A stretch of 64,000 bases of DNA from Aliirhizobium wenxiniae (GTDB lineage: Bacteria > Pseudomonadota > Alphaproteobacteria > Rhizobiales > Rhizobiaceae). Where the stretch lies: the NCBI RefSeq assembly GCF_014201355.1, contig NZ_JACHEG010000001.1, positions 496,001 to 560,000 on the forward strand. The letters are read 5' to 3'. The notes beneath the pieces are model-generated. The model worked only from the letters and a program-made list of their open reading frames with translations. It did no database searches and was not told the origin of the DNA. Positions 46,472-54,480 of this stretch are shown in pieces. Numbering within the stretch: the first letter of the stretch is position 1; each line of letters opens with the position of its first letter. The position numbers were made by a program, and so were the translations under genes.

Positions 46472-46729
46472 ATGTTACAGGATAGGGTTTCGTCTAACAT
46501 CGTACTCGGATCGGATGATCTCGAGCTTTTGCAGCGGTTTCTGGAAGCCTGGTGCGAGGAGAACGATGTATCGCCTGAAAGCGAGGAGGCCCAGGCTATC
46601 GCATCGGGGCTGATGAATTGGTATCAGTTCGAACTCGGCGACCGCAACAACTTGAAATCCGGTCTTTCGACGCCGCTTCCCGAGTCAGAGGAACTGGAAA
46701 CCCTTCTGCGGAAATTGAAGGCCGCCTGA
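46472..46729 (+). CDS. Small conserved hypothetical protein
   Basis: 85 residues, acidic, no cysteine-pair or membrane segment. The core VLGSDDLELLQRFLEAWCEENDVSPESEEAQAIASGLMNWYQ suggests a helical protein. ATG 46472 follows GTGAGGA at eight bases; earlier ATGs lack a site. Similar short proteins are found in rhizobia without assigned role. Confidence 0.6.
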   Translation: MLQDRVSSNIVLGSDDLELLQRFLEAWCEENDVSPESEEAQAIASGLMNWYQFELGDRNNLKSGLSTPLPESEELETLLRKLKAA

Positions 46730-46740
46730 AGCAATAGTCG

Positions 46741-47949
46741 TCAGGCCTGCCTCACGCGCGGCGTTCTCCAACCCACCAGCATGTTCACCAGTGACGTGAT
46801 CCTGGCCTGCATCGATTTGACGACCGCCGCCAGCGTGCCGCCCCGGCGCACTTCCATATCGAACAGGTAGCTGAGCAGCGTGATCGCGATACTGATCAGA
46901 ACTACCTGGAATACGGCAGATTGCAGAGTATCCGGCTCACCAGGCCAGGCGTAGAGGATCATGTTGCCGAAAGCGAAGGTGAAGAGACTGGTGCGTCCGA
47001 AAAACACCGGCTTTTCCAGCCGCTGCTTCACCTCCGGTGAGAGGCGCTGGGTGAGAAGCACTGCAAGGCTCGTCATGGCAATCGCACCGCATAGGCCGGC
47101 GGCGAAATAGAGCGGATCGCTATCCATCCGCAGCGACATGTCGCCGAGTTCCGCCAGGGACTTCTCGTCGTAGAAAAGAATACCGAGAGCGATCACCACA
47201 GCCGAGCCACCCAGAAGGTAGGACGCCCTTGTGACGACGCCGATTGCCGGCTTCTGGGACTGACGAGCTCGATCTCCCGCAATCAGCCGACCGAATGCCA
47301 TGCCCGCGATGATCAGGCTTGTTCCATGCAGGATCGACGGACCGCCGAGTCTGGCATCACCGACACCGAAGAGGAATGTCACGACCCGTTCTGCATACAT
47401 GCTCAGATTGAAATCGAGCGGGCTAGGAAGCCCGCGAATGACCGGATGGGCGGCATGGACGATCAGCGCCAGAACCACGAGCGGCAGCAAGCCGATCCTG
47501 CAGCGCAGCCACAGCAGGAAGGGCGCCAGGAAAAGCACGACAGCATAGAATTTGAGGATATCGGTGAAGGGCGTGACACCGATGAGCATCATTGTCGCCA
47601 GCGAAAATTTCAGCGAATAGCCGTCGGCAAACAGGTAAAGAACGAAGACCGAGACGCAATAGAGAAGCCAGCACTGTATCGCGCGGGAAAACAGCCGCAC
47701 GGCGACCCGTTCCTGCTCACCGGCAACGAATCTTGGCCGATAGACGATCTCGAGCATCGTGCCGAACAACAGGATGAATGTGGGGGTGGCGAGCGCCATC
47801 AGCGCGCGCAGAAAATCCGCCGAAGGACCGCTCCAGAATGTGTCCATGTTGGTGACGACCCAGACATGGCTGAGCATGGCGAAAAAGATGGCGACCGACC
47901 GGGTCAGATCTATTCCGATGATTCTCGGAATTGCTGCTTTACCCGCCAT
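46741..47949 (-). CDS. Integral membrane acyltransferase-like protein (OpgC-type)
   Basis: 402 residues with about ten membrane helices. The N-terminus RIIGIDLTRSVAIFFAMLSHVWV fits membrane acyltransferases (OpgC or Acyltransferase-3-like), where D/R and H are conserved. The exact subfamily and substrate (perhaps a glycan or lipid) are uncertain. ATG 47949 has AAGGAG six bases upstream; the longer open frame is unlikely. A palindrome TTTAGGG-CAAT-CCCTAAA lies 64 bases upstream and could be its operator. Confidence 0.7.
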   Translation of the reverse strand: MAGKAAIPRIIGIDLTRSVAIFFAMLSHVWVVTNMDTFWSGPSADFLRALMALATPTFILLFGTMLEIVYRPRFVAGEQERVAVRLFSRAIQCWLLYCVSVFVLYLFADGYSLKFSLATMMLIGVTPFTDILKFYAVVLFLAPFLLWLRCRIGLLPLVVLALIVHAAHPVIRGLPSPLDFNLSMYAERVVTFLFGVGDARLGGPSILHGTSLIIAGMAFGRLIAGDRARQSQKPAIGVVTRASYLLGGSAVVIALGILFYDEKSLAELGDMSLRMDSDPLYFAAGLCGAIAMTSLAVLLTQRLSPEVKQRLEKPVFFGRTSLFTFAFGNMILYAWPGEPDTLQSAVFQVVLISIAITLLSYLFDMEVRRGGTLAAVVKSMQARITSLVNMLVGWRTPRVRQA

Positions 47950-48276
47950 GAACAGCTCCTTCAGCCGGCATCGGAAATATTGCAGTGCAATACCGACATA
48001 GTCCCGTGCGTTTTTAGGGCAATCCCTAAATCTGACACTTCTCCCGATTTCCGATCGCACCATGTGGGCGAACGGATCGGCATGAGCTGGATGTTTTGGC
48101 CAGGAATGCGGCCATTATGGGGACCTCGCCTCATCGGAAACAAGTGCGCCATGAGAAGGATGTCCCGGATCGACACAGGAGGTCGAACAAACGACGCCGG
48201 GACTTAACCCTGTCCCTTCACCCTTCATTCGCGCCTGTCCTTCATAACGATGGCGAACGATGATGAAGGCAAGGCC
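47950..48276. other. Divergent intergenic region, acyltransferase / rod-like protein
   Basis: About 330 bases with no convincing gene. It contains the 18-bp palindrome at 48013-48030. The plus-strand start at 48277 is preceded by GAAGGCAAGG as a weak ribosome site. Confidence 0.5.
48013..48030. promoter_or_regulatory. Perfect palindrome TTTAGGG-CAAT-CCCTAAA
   Basis: Seven-bp arms around CAAT, an arrangement typical of dimeric repressor or activator sites. It is 64 bases upstream of the acyltransferase start on the minus strand and about 250 before the gene on the plus strand. No regulator is adjacent and I do not recognise the box. Confidence 0.5.
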
Positions 48277-48510
48277 ATGACAATTTCTGCAGCAATGAGC
48301 ATTTCGGTCGCCGGCATGCAGACGCAATCCCAGCGCCTCAATACGGCTGCGAACAATATCGCCAATGCTTCCACGCCCGGCTACGACGTCGATACGGCGG
48401 GCGAAATGATCGACGTGATGACGGCCGAACAGGGCTTTGCCGCCAACGCTGCCGTCTTCGAAACCGGTGCGGACATGTGGGATCTGCTGCTGACGATCAA
48501 GCGGGATTGA
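48277..48510 (+). CDS. Mini flagellar rod/hook-like protein
   Basis: 77 residues joining the two ends of flagellar rod/hook proteins without the usual middle. The N-terminal part has RLNTAANNIANASTPGYD (about 20-37), the NNxANxxTxGY signature. The C-terminal part is MTAEQGFAANAAVFETGADMWDLLLTIKRD-like, matching the terminal coiled-coil of FlgC/FlgE. No other flagellar gene is in the window. It may be a small rod- or cap-like component or a relic; see findings. Confidence 0.75.
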   Translation: MTISAAMSISVAGMQTQSQRLNTAANNIANASTPGYDVDTAGEMIDVMTAEQGFAANAAVFETGADMWDLLLTIKRD

Positions 48511-48641
48511 TCACTGCCGGAAGTTTCAACCTGATCCCCACGCGATCAAAATCGCGTCAGCCGGTTGGCGTGGGCGGTTGAGTTGGACAGGAAACTCGAA
48601 GAAGACAGGGTTCCTTATCCCAAGCCCCAGAGCATCCCGCC

Positions 48642-49757
48642 TTGTTTCATCTCTTCAAAGCCCTCCTTTGCCTCTATGTCGTTGCCCGTTTCATTTATCC
48701 GCTCCCCTGGCCCAACTGGCTGAAGGGTTTTTTAGCCGTCATCCTGATGGTGGTGTTCCAGCATAGCCTGATCAGCCTTCTTGTCTTCGGTACGATGTTC
48801 TCGCCGGAAGTGCCGCGGGTGGCGATGATCTTGGCGAACTGGCTGTCAGGCTTCATACTGCTGACTGCCGTCTGCCAGCTCGCAATCGATATCGTTGCCC
48901 TGGTGGTCGCGGCGCTGAAACGCCGGCGCATCTCGATCGCACCCCGGCTGCGTTACGGCGTCGGCATCCTCACCATGTCGCTGGCAGCCTTTGCCGTCTC
49001 CCAGGCGATCCGCGTTCCCCCAGTCAAGGAAGTCGAGATCAGGATCCACAATCTGCCTGCGGAATTCGATGGCTACCGGATGATCCAGCTCACCGACCTG
49101 CATATCAGCCGCCTGTTCCAGGCACCCTGGGTCGAAGAGACTGTCGCAAGGGCCAATGCCCAGAACGCCGATCTGATCGTCATCACCGGCGACCTGATCG
49201 ACGGCGATCTGCAGGCCCGCACGGCTGACGTTGCACCCTTGGCAAAGCTGAGAGCCACCGATGGCGTCTATACCATCCCGGGCAATCACGAATATTACTT
49301 CGGCCATGACGGCTGGATGGCGAAATATCAGGAGCTCGGCCTGGAGACCATCTCCAACGGCCATGTTCTGTTGTCGCGCGGCGATGCGAAGCTGACGCTT
49401 GCCGGCGTCAACGATGTCAACGCCACCCGCTTCGGCCTCGAAGGCCCGGATGTCGCAAAGGCTTTGGCCGGTGCGCCGCCGGAAGCGCCGGTCATTCTCC
49501 TCGACCATCAGCCGCGCAACGCGCGCCTTGCAGCAGAGGCCGGTGCCGACCTGCAGCTTTCCGGCCATACGCATGGCGGCATGATCCTCGGCATGGACCG
49601 GCTGGTCGCGCGCTTCAACAACGGTTTCGTCTCGGGCCGTTACGATGTCGGCGACATGCAGCTTTACGTCAATAACGGCACGGCTTTGTGGATCGGCTTT
49701 GCCCTGCGGCTAGGTGTGCCCTCGGAGCTGACGGTCATCACGCTTCGGCCCGCCTAA
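48642..49757 (+). CDS. Membrane-anchored metallophosphoesterase (YkuE-like)
   Basis: 371 residues: four membrane helices in the first 125, then a calcineurin-like phosphoesterase domain. Metal motifs visible: TDLHISR, GDLIDG, GNHEYYFG and SGHTHGG. The start is TTG 48642, directly before the first helix. It resembles YkuE-type enzymes with unclear physiological substrates, probably outside-facing. Confidence 0.88.
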   Translation: MFHLFKALLCLYVVARFIYPLPWPNWLKGFLAVILMVVFQHSLISLLVFGTMFSPEVPRVAMILANWLSGFILLTAVCQLAIDIVALVVAALKRRRISIAPRLRYGVGILTMSLAAFAVSQAIRVPPVKEVEIRIHNLPAEFDGYRMIQLTDLHISRLFQAPWVEETVARANAQNADLIVITGDLIDGDLQARTADVAPLAKLRATDGVYTIPGNHEYYFGHDGWMAKYQELGLETISNGHVLLSRGDAKLTLAGVNDVNATRFGLEGPDVAKALAGAPPEAPVILLDHQPRNARLAAEAGADLQLSGHTHGGMILGMDRLVARFNNGFVSGRYDVGDMQLYVNNGTALWIGFALRLGVPSELTVITLRPA

Positions 49758-49766
49758 GCCACCGAC

Positions 49767-50963
49767 CTAGAGATCATTCAGCCCGATACGCTTTATCGGG
49801 CTGAGGAAATCGCCTGTGACCAACCGGCTGACGAGCTGCCGCACCAGCGGCATCCGCGTCGTCGGACCGATGGCGATATCGCGCATGGCTGGCAGGATGC
49901 GGCTGTCGGACTGATAGAACGGCGTCAGCACGAGGCTAAGCGTCTGGTAGAGCCAGACATGCTGTCCGCGCTGGTGCAGATGCCGTGCGAAGGCTTCGTC
50001 TATCGAGGGTGCGCGGGAAAGCGCAGAAGCCAGTGAAGCGGCATCGATCATCGCCATATTGGCGCCCTGCCCCAGCTGCGGGCTTGTAGCATGCCATGCA
50101 TCACCGATGCGGATGACACCGCGCCCGGCCACCGGCTTTCGTGTGTGATGATGATAGCGGGCATGCACCGGCTCGGCGACCTCGGCAAGCGGCAGGGCTT
50201 CCGGCCAGAGCGCGTTTACCTGTTCCAGCCACGCTTCCCGACCGGCATTACGCCACGCATCGATGTCACGGTTACGCAGGCTCCAGAAGAAGGTCGCCAT
50301 CGACGCCGCTCCGTCCTTCGCCGTCCCGACCGGCAGGACACCGGCCATATGGCTCGCCCGTTCGTAACGCTGCTCCAGCTCGTGGGGATGGAAAGGTCCG
50401 CCTTCCGGCCATGGCACCGTCGCCCAGAGCGCACCATATTTCAGCTCCCTCGCCGGATCGTGGCCGATCGGCGAACTGGCCCCCATGGCATCGACAACAA
50501 GATCGGCCGACGGCGTTGCACGGCCGCCATCGAGCGTCAGGGCCGGTCTGCTGCCTTCAATGACGTTGGTTGTTCTCGCATTCGTTTCGAACCGCACACC
50601 TGCAGCGATTGCCGCCGATAGCAGGAGATCGAACAAGGCCACCCGTTGGACCGCAATGCCATGCCCATCCCCCGGATAACTGATCTCCAGCACCGTCTTG
50701 CCCGGCCCGGACGATCGGCCGGCCAATGCTCCATGCATGCGGGTAATGACCTGGCCGCGAGCTGCGATCGCATCCAAAAGCCCCATCGCCTTTAGAATTG
50801 CCAAACCTGTCGGCTGGAGCACAAAGCCCGAGCCGATCGGTTGGGGCGCCCCCATCTGGTCGTAGACCAAGACCCGCGCCCCTCGCCGCGCCAGCATCGT
50901 CGCAAGCGACAACCCGCCGATACCGGCACCGGCGATTGCGACTTCGAACCCGTCGAGCTTCAT
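49767..50963 (-). CDS. FAD-dependent monooxygenase
   Basis: 398-residue flavoprotein hydroxylase of the UbiH/PheA-like family. The FAD Rossmann motif is GAGIGGLSLATMLARRGARV (about 11-30), with the later GD motif in IGDAWHATSPQLGQGANMAM. The DG fingerprint region is partly conserved. It uses NAD(P)H and O2; the aromatic substrate is not known. Convergent with the phosphoesterase gene. mazG lies upstream on the same strand with a 30-base gap. Confidence 0.9.
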   Translation of the reverse strand: MKLDGFEVAIAGAGIGGLSLATMLARRGARVLVYDQMGAPQPIGSGFVLQPTGLAILKAMGLLDAIAARGQVITRMHGALAGRSSGPGKTVLEISYPGDGHGIAVQRVALFDLLLSAAIAAGVRFETNARTTNVIEGSRPALTLDGGRATPSADLVVDAMGASSPIGHDPARELKYGALWATVPWPEGGPFHPHELEQRYERASHMAGVLPVGTAKDGAASMATFFWSLRNRDIDAWRNAGREAWLEQVNALWPEALPLAEVAEPVHARYHHHTRKPVAGRGVIRIGDAWHATSPQLGQGANMAMIDAASLASALSRAPSIDEAFARHLHQRGQHVWLYQTLSLVLTPFYQSDSRILPAMRDIAIGPTTRMPLVRQLVSRLVTGDFLSPIKRIGLNDL

Positions 50964-50993
50964 GGCATGTTCCTGATGGCGGCTGTCACAGGC

Positions 50994-51827
50994 TCAATCC
51001 AGCTGACGTTCTATGGCTTTAGCTGCCTGCCAAAGGTCTTCCATCCGCTCCAGCGTCGCCGCGTCCAGGCTTTCACCTGCCTTGGAAAGTTCCGTCTCTA
51101 TATAATTGAACCGACGCCGAAATTTCGTATTCGTGCCGCGCAGCGAATTTTCTGGATCGGCGTTCACATGACGGCCGATATTGACCATCGCGAAGATCAG
51201 GTCGCCAAGCTCATCACTCACTTTCTCCGGATGACCTGCCTGCAGGGCCTCACGTAACTCCCGCACCTCCTCCTCGATCTTGTCGAGGATCGGTTCCGGC
51301 TGCGCCCAGTCGAAGCCTACCTTTGCAGCGCGCTCCTGCAGTTTCAGCGCTTCGGTCAGCGCCGGCTGGCTGCGATGCACCGACCCGAGAAAACCGGCCT
51401 TGAAATCCTCGGTGATGCCGCGGGCGGCGCGCCGTTCGGCCCGCTCACGTTTCTCCTCCTGCTTGATCTCGTCCCACTGGATTTTCACCGCACCGGGCGT
51501 ATCGGCATCGGAACGGGCAAACACATGCGGGTGTCGGCGGATCATCTTTCGGGTCACGGCTTCGACCACGTCGCCGAAGGCAAAATCTCCCGCCTCTTCC
51601 GCCATTCGGGCGTGAAAGACCACCTGCAGCAGCAGGTCGCCAAGCTCTTCGCAGAGATCGTCCATGTCGTTGCGCTCGATCGCATCGGCGACCTCATAGG
51701 CCTCCTCGATCGTATAGGGCTTGATCGACGCGAAATCCTGCTCCAGATCCCAGGGGCAGCCGGTGACGGGCGTACGCAGCGCCGCCATGATCTCGATCAG
51801 GCGCGAAATATCCTTTGAAGCTTCCAT
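50994..51827 (-). CDS. mazG: Nucleoside triphosphate pyrophosphohydrolase
   Basis: 277 residues with two MazG domains: RLIEIMAALRTPVTGCPWDLEQDF...EEAYEVADAIE...ELGDLLLQVVFHARMAEEAG (about 8-85) and a second covering about 150-235 with KIEEEVRELREAL and ELGDLIFAMVNIGRH. The EExxE/ExxD metal motifs are intact in both. It hydrolyses non-canonical NTPs to NMP and PPi. It is 20 bases downstream of the nucleoside deaminase gene. Confidence 0.95.
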   Translation of the reverse strand: MEASKDISRLIEIMAALRTPVTGCPWDLEQDFASIKPYTIEEAYEVADAIERNDMDDLCEELGDLLLQVVFHARMAEEAGDFAFGDVVEAVTRKMIRRHPHVFARSDADTPGAVKIQWDEIKQEEKRERAERRAARGITEDFKAGFLGSVHRSQPALTEALKLQERAAKVGFDWAQPEPILDKIEEEVRELREALQAGHPEKVSDELGDLIFAMVNIGRHVNADPENSLRGTNTKFRRRFNYIETELSKAGESLDAATLERMEDLWQAAKAIERQLD

Positions 51828-51847
51828 CGTGAAATGTCCTTGGGCGC

Positions 51848-52438
51848 TCAGTTGAGCGGAATGTCGTTTTCGCCCTTGCCGGACTGGTAGCTGTCCGAAA
51901 GGCGCTGATAGGTCTGTTTGATCCGCGCAGTCTGATCTCGCAACTGCTGTCGCAGCGGGCCTTGCTCGGTCTCCACCAGATCGGCAATGAAATATGAGTT
52001 CCAGAATGCATTCGACCGGCGATAACCGCCGGGCTCCAGCCCGAACACCTCTTTCAGGATCTTCAGATCATGCGGAATGGCGAATGCATCGCGCGAATCC
52101 TCATGGCTGAAGAAGGAATAGAAGTTGTCAAAACCGGCCCAGGTGATTGCCGACATACACATCGTACACGGTTCGTGAGTAGACAGGAAAATCAAATCCT
52201 TGGTGGAAAGTCCTGAAGTTTTTTCATAAAATCGTTTCAGCGTATGCACCTCACCGTGCCAGAGCGGATTTTCGAGCTCGTTATTGGTCTCGGCGATCAC
52301 CAGCGACAGATCGGACTTCTTCAGGATCGCTGCCCCGAACACCTTGTTGCCGGCAGTAACCCCCGCTTCGGTAAGCGGCAGGATGTCGCGTTCGATGACG
52401 TCGAGAAGCCGGGGGGCGAGTGTGGCGGCAATGGTCAT
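51848..52438 (-). CDS. Nucleoside/nucleobase deaminase
   Basis: 196-residue zinc-dependent deaminase. The metal/proton-shuttle motif is His61-Gly-Glu63 (LWHGEVH) and the zinc cysteines Cys91 and Cys94 are in HEPCTMCMSAI. The HGE spelling rather than the HAE of tRNA adenosine deaminases is like that of yeast cytosine deaminase as I recall. It could act on cytosine, guanine or another base. Paired with mazG, it may join nucleotide house-cleaning. Confidence 0.87.
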   Translation of the reverse strand: MTIAATLAPRLLDVIERDILPLTEAGVTAGNKVFGAAILKKSDLSLVIAETNNELENPLWHGEVHTLKRFYEKTSGLSTKDLIFLSTHEPCTMCMSAITWAGFDNFYSFFSHEDSRDAFAIPHDLKILKEVFGLEPGGYRRSNAFWNSYFIADLVETEQGPLRQQLRDQTARIKQTYQRLSDSYQSGKGENDIPLN

Positions 52439-52673
52439 GGAGGCTCTTTATGGCTGGTATGTCTAGGCAATTTATAACGCGGACCGGACCGATCGAGGTA
52501 AAAACCTAGTAATCTACAGAAATACTGGAGAAATATCCTCTGCGGTGGCTTTTGCTCAAGAACAGGTTGATTGAGAAACAGAAATACCCGCGGCCAATCC
52601 ACTTCGCATATCCATTTCTTCAAAACCTGCGTTCGATTGTGGATATTCCTGTCATATGTTTCAGGATAACCGC

Positions 52674-54146
52674 ATGTCAGCCAGCCATCAACGCCTGTCA
52701 GTCTTCCCGGCCTTTTTCCGTGTGCATGGAAAGACCGTGGCGGTCTTCGGCAACGGCGACGAAGCCTATGCCAAAGCCCGCCTGCTCCTAAATACCGATG
52801 CCGGGATCGTCGCCTATGCCGACAAGCCGGAAGCGGATTATGCCGCCTGGCTCGATGCGCAGGGTATCAAGGTCATCCGTGCCGAATTCTCCGTCGATCA
52901 GGTAAAGGGTGCCGTACTGGTTTTCGCTGCAACCGGCAAGGCAGAGCAGGATCAGGCAATCGTCGTCGCGGCCCGCGCAGAAAAGATCCCGGCCAATGCC
53001 GTGGACCAGCCAGACTATTGCGACTTCTTCACGCCGGCGCTCGTCAACCGCGCACCTGTTGCCATCGCCATCGGCACCGAGGGTGCCGGCCCGGTTCTGG
53101 CGCAGATGATCCGTGCGCGCATCGACCAGATGCTGTCGCCGTCGCTTGGCCGACTTGCAAATCTCGCCGCCGATTACCGCGATGCCGCAGAGCGCCTGGT
53201 GCCGCGCGGCGTCTCCCGCCGCATCTTCTGGCGCCGGTTCTTTTCCGGCGATGTCGCAGATGCGATCGAAGCAAACGACCATGCCTCCGCCCGTCGCGCT
53301 GCCAATACTCTTCTGTCCACCTCGGGACAGGCAGAGGGCAAGATCTGGCTGGTCGGTGCCGGCCCCGGCGCGGAAGACCTGCTGACGCTCAGGGCGCAGC
53401 GTGTGCTGATGGAAGCGGATGCGATCGTTTATGACGCGCTAGTACCACAGGCGATCGTCGACATGGGCCGTCGCGATGCCGAGCGCCTTTCGGTCGGCAA
53501 GCGCAAGAACTGTCATTCCAAGAGCCAGGACGAGATCAACCGCCTGCTGGTCGATCTCGGTCGCCAGGGCAAGCGCGTCGTGCGGCTGAAATCCGGTGAC
53601 CCGCTGGTTTACGGCCGCGCCGGCGAGGAAATGGCCGCCCTTCGGGAAGCCGGAATCGCTTATGAAATCGTGCCCGGCATCACTTCGGCTTTCGCCGCAG
53701 CCGCCGATTTCGACCTGCCGTTGACCTTACGTGGCGTCGCCTCCTCGCTTATCTTCACCACCGGCCATGACCTGACCGGCGATGTGCTGCCGGACTGGGC
53801 CAGCCTTGCTATCTCCGGCGCCACGATCGCCGTCTATATGGGCCGTACGGTCGCAGCCTCTGTCTCTGAACGCCTGATGGATGCAGGCTTGAGCCGTGAC
53901 ACGACCGTTGCCGTGATCGAGAATGCCAGCCGCACCGACCGCAAGCTCTTTCATGGCGTCTTGAGTGAATTGCCGTCGCTGGAAGCTCGTGACGACCTCG
54001 ACGGACCGGTCATGGTGATCATCGGCGAAGCCGTCGCCGGCGCGAATTTCGACAAATCCGAACCGCTCTCCGCCTTCAGAAAACCCGCCCGCGCTCAGCA
54101 ATATGCGGGCCAAGAACAAGGCCAGGAAAAAGGAATGCAGCAATGA
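52674..54146 (+). CDS. cysG: Siroheme synthase (CysG, trifunctional type)
   Basis: 490 residues. The N-terminal third is the precorrin-2 dehydrogenase/ferrochelatase (nucleotide loop TVAVFGNGDEAYAKAR, about 22-37; PDYCDFFTPALVNRAPVAIAIGTEG). The C-terminal 240 residues are the uroporphyrinogen-III methyltransferase (VGAGPGAEDLLTLRAQRVL; KSGDPLVYGRAGEEM; GITSAFAAAA). Start at ATG 52674 with AGGAT upstream; ATG 52656 is an alternative. Product is siroheme for CysI, which is two genes downstream. Confidence 0.96.
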   Translation: MSASHQRLSVFPAFFRVHGKTVAVFGNGDEAYAKARLLLNTDAGIVAYADKPEADYAAWLDAQGIKVIRAEFSVDQVKGAVLVFAATGKAEQDQAIVVAARAEKIPANAVDQPDYCDFFTPALVNRAPVAIAIGTEGAGPVLAQMIRARIDQMLSPSLGRLANLAADYRDAAERLVPRGVSRRIFWRRFFSGDVADAIEANDHASARRAANTLLSTSGQAEGKIWLVGAGPGAEDLLTLRAQRVLMEADAIVYDALVPQAIVDMGRRDAERLSVGKRKNCHSKSQDEINRLLVDLGRQGKRVVRLKSGDPLVYGRAGEEMAALREAGIAYEIVPGITSAFAAAADFDLPLTLRGVASSLIFTTGHDLTGDVLPDWASLAISGATIAVYMGRTVAASVSERLMDAGLSRDTTVAVIENASRTDRKLFHGVLSELPSLEARDDLDGPVMVIIGEAVAGANFDKSEPLSAFRKPARAQQYAGQEQGQEKGMQQ

Positions 54147-54457
54147 CCGACAAGGTTCTGACCGCCAACCGCCTTTCCGATGGCATCGCCGTCTGGCTGG
54201 ATGCCGCAGGTCACTGGACGGAAAACCTGCAGGATGCACTGGTCGCCCGCCACGCGGAAGCCGCGGCCTCTCTGGAAGCGATCGGCAAACGCGATTTCGC
54301 CGACAACAAGGTTGTCGATGTCGCCGTGATCGATGTCGAGGAGACCAATGGCGTGCTCTGGCCGACCCGCCTTCGCGAGCGTATCCGAGCAGCCGGCCCC
54401 ACCATGAATTATGCGAGCGGCTATGGCAAAGCCGACGCGGCCTTCATCGCAGTCTGA
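54143..54457 (+). CDS. DUF2849 family protein
   Basis: 104 residues: LTANRLSDGIAVWLDAAGHWTENLQDALVARHAEAAASLEAIG is the family pattern. It overlaps the cysG stop by four bases (ATGA), and cysI starts 23 bases downstream, so it belongs to the sulfite-reduction operon. A small accessory role for siroheme or sulfite reductase is likely by context, but no activity is known. Confidence 0.9.
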   Translation: MTDKVLTANRLSDGIAVWLDAAGHWTENLQDALVARHAEAAASLEAIGKRDFADNKVVDVAVIDVEETNGVLWPTRLRERIRAAGPTMNYASGYGKADAAFIAV

Positions 54458-54480
54458 CACTTAAGAGTTCCGGGACCCCC

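Noticed and set aside
44857..46500. Open frame of about 550 codons on the minus strand
   Set aside because: Antisense to gcvP; its residues are His/Arg/Asp-rich shadow text without any domain.
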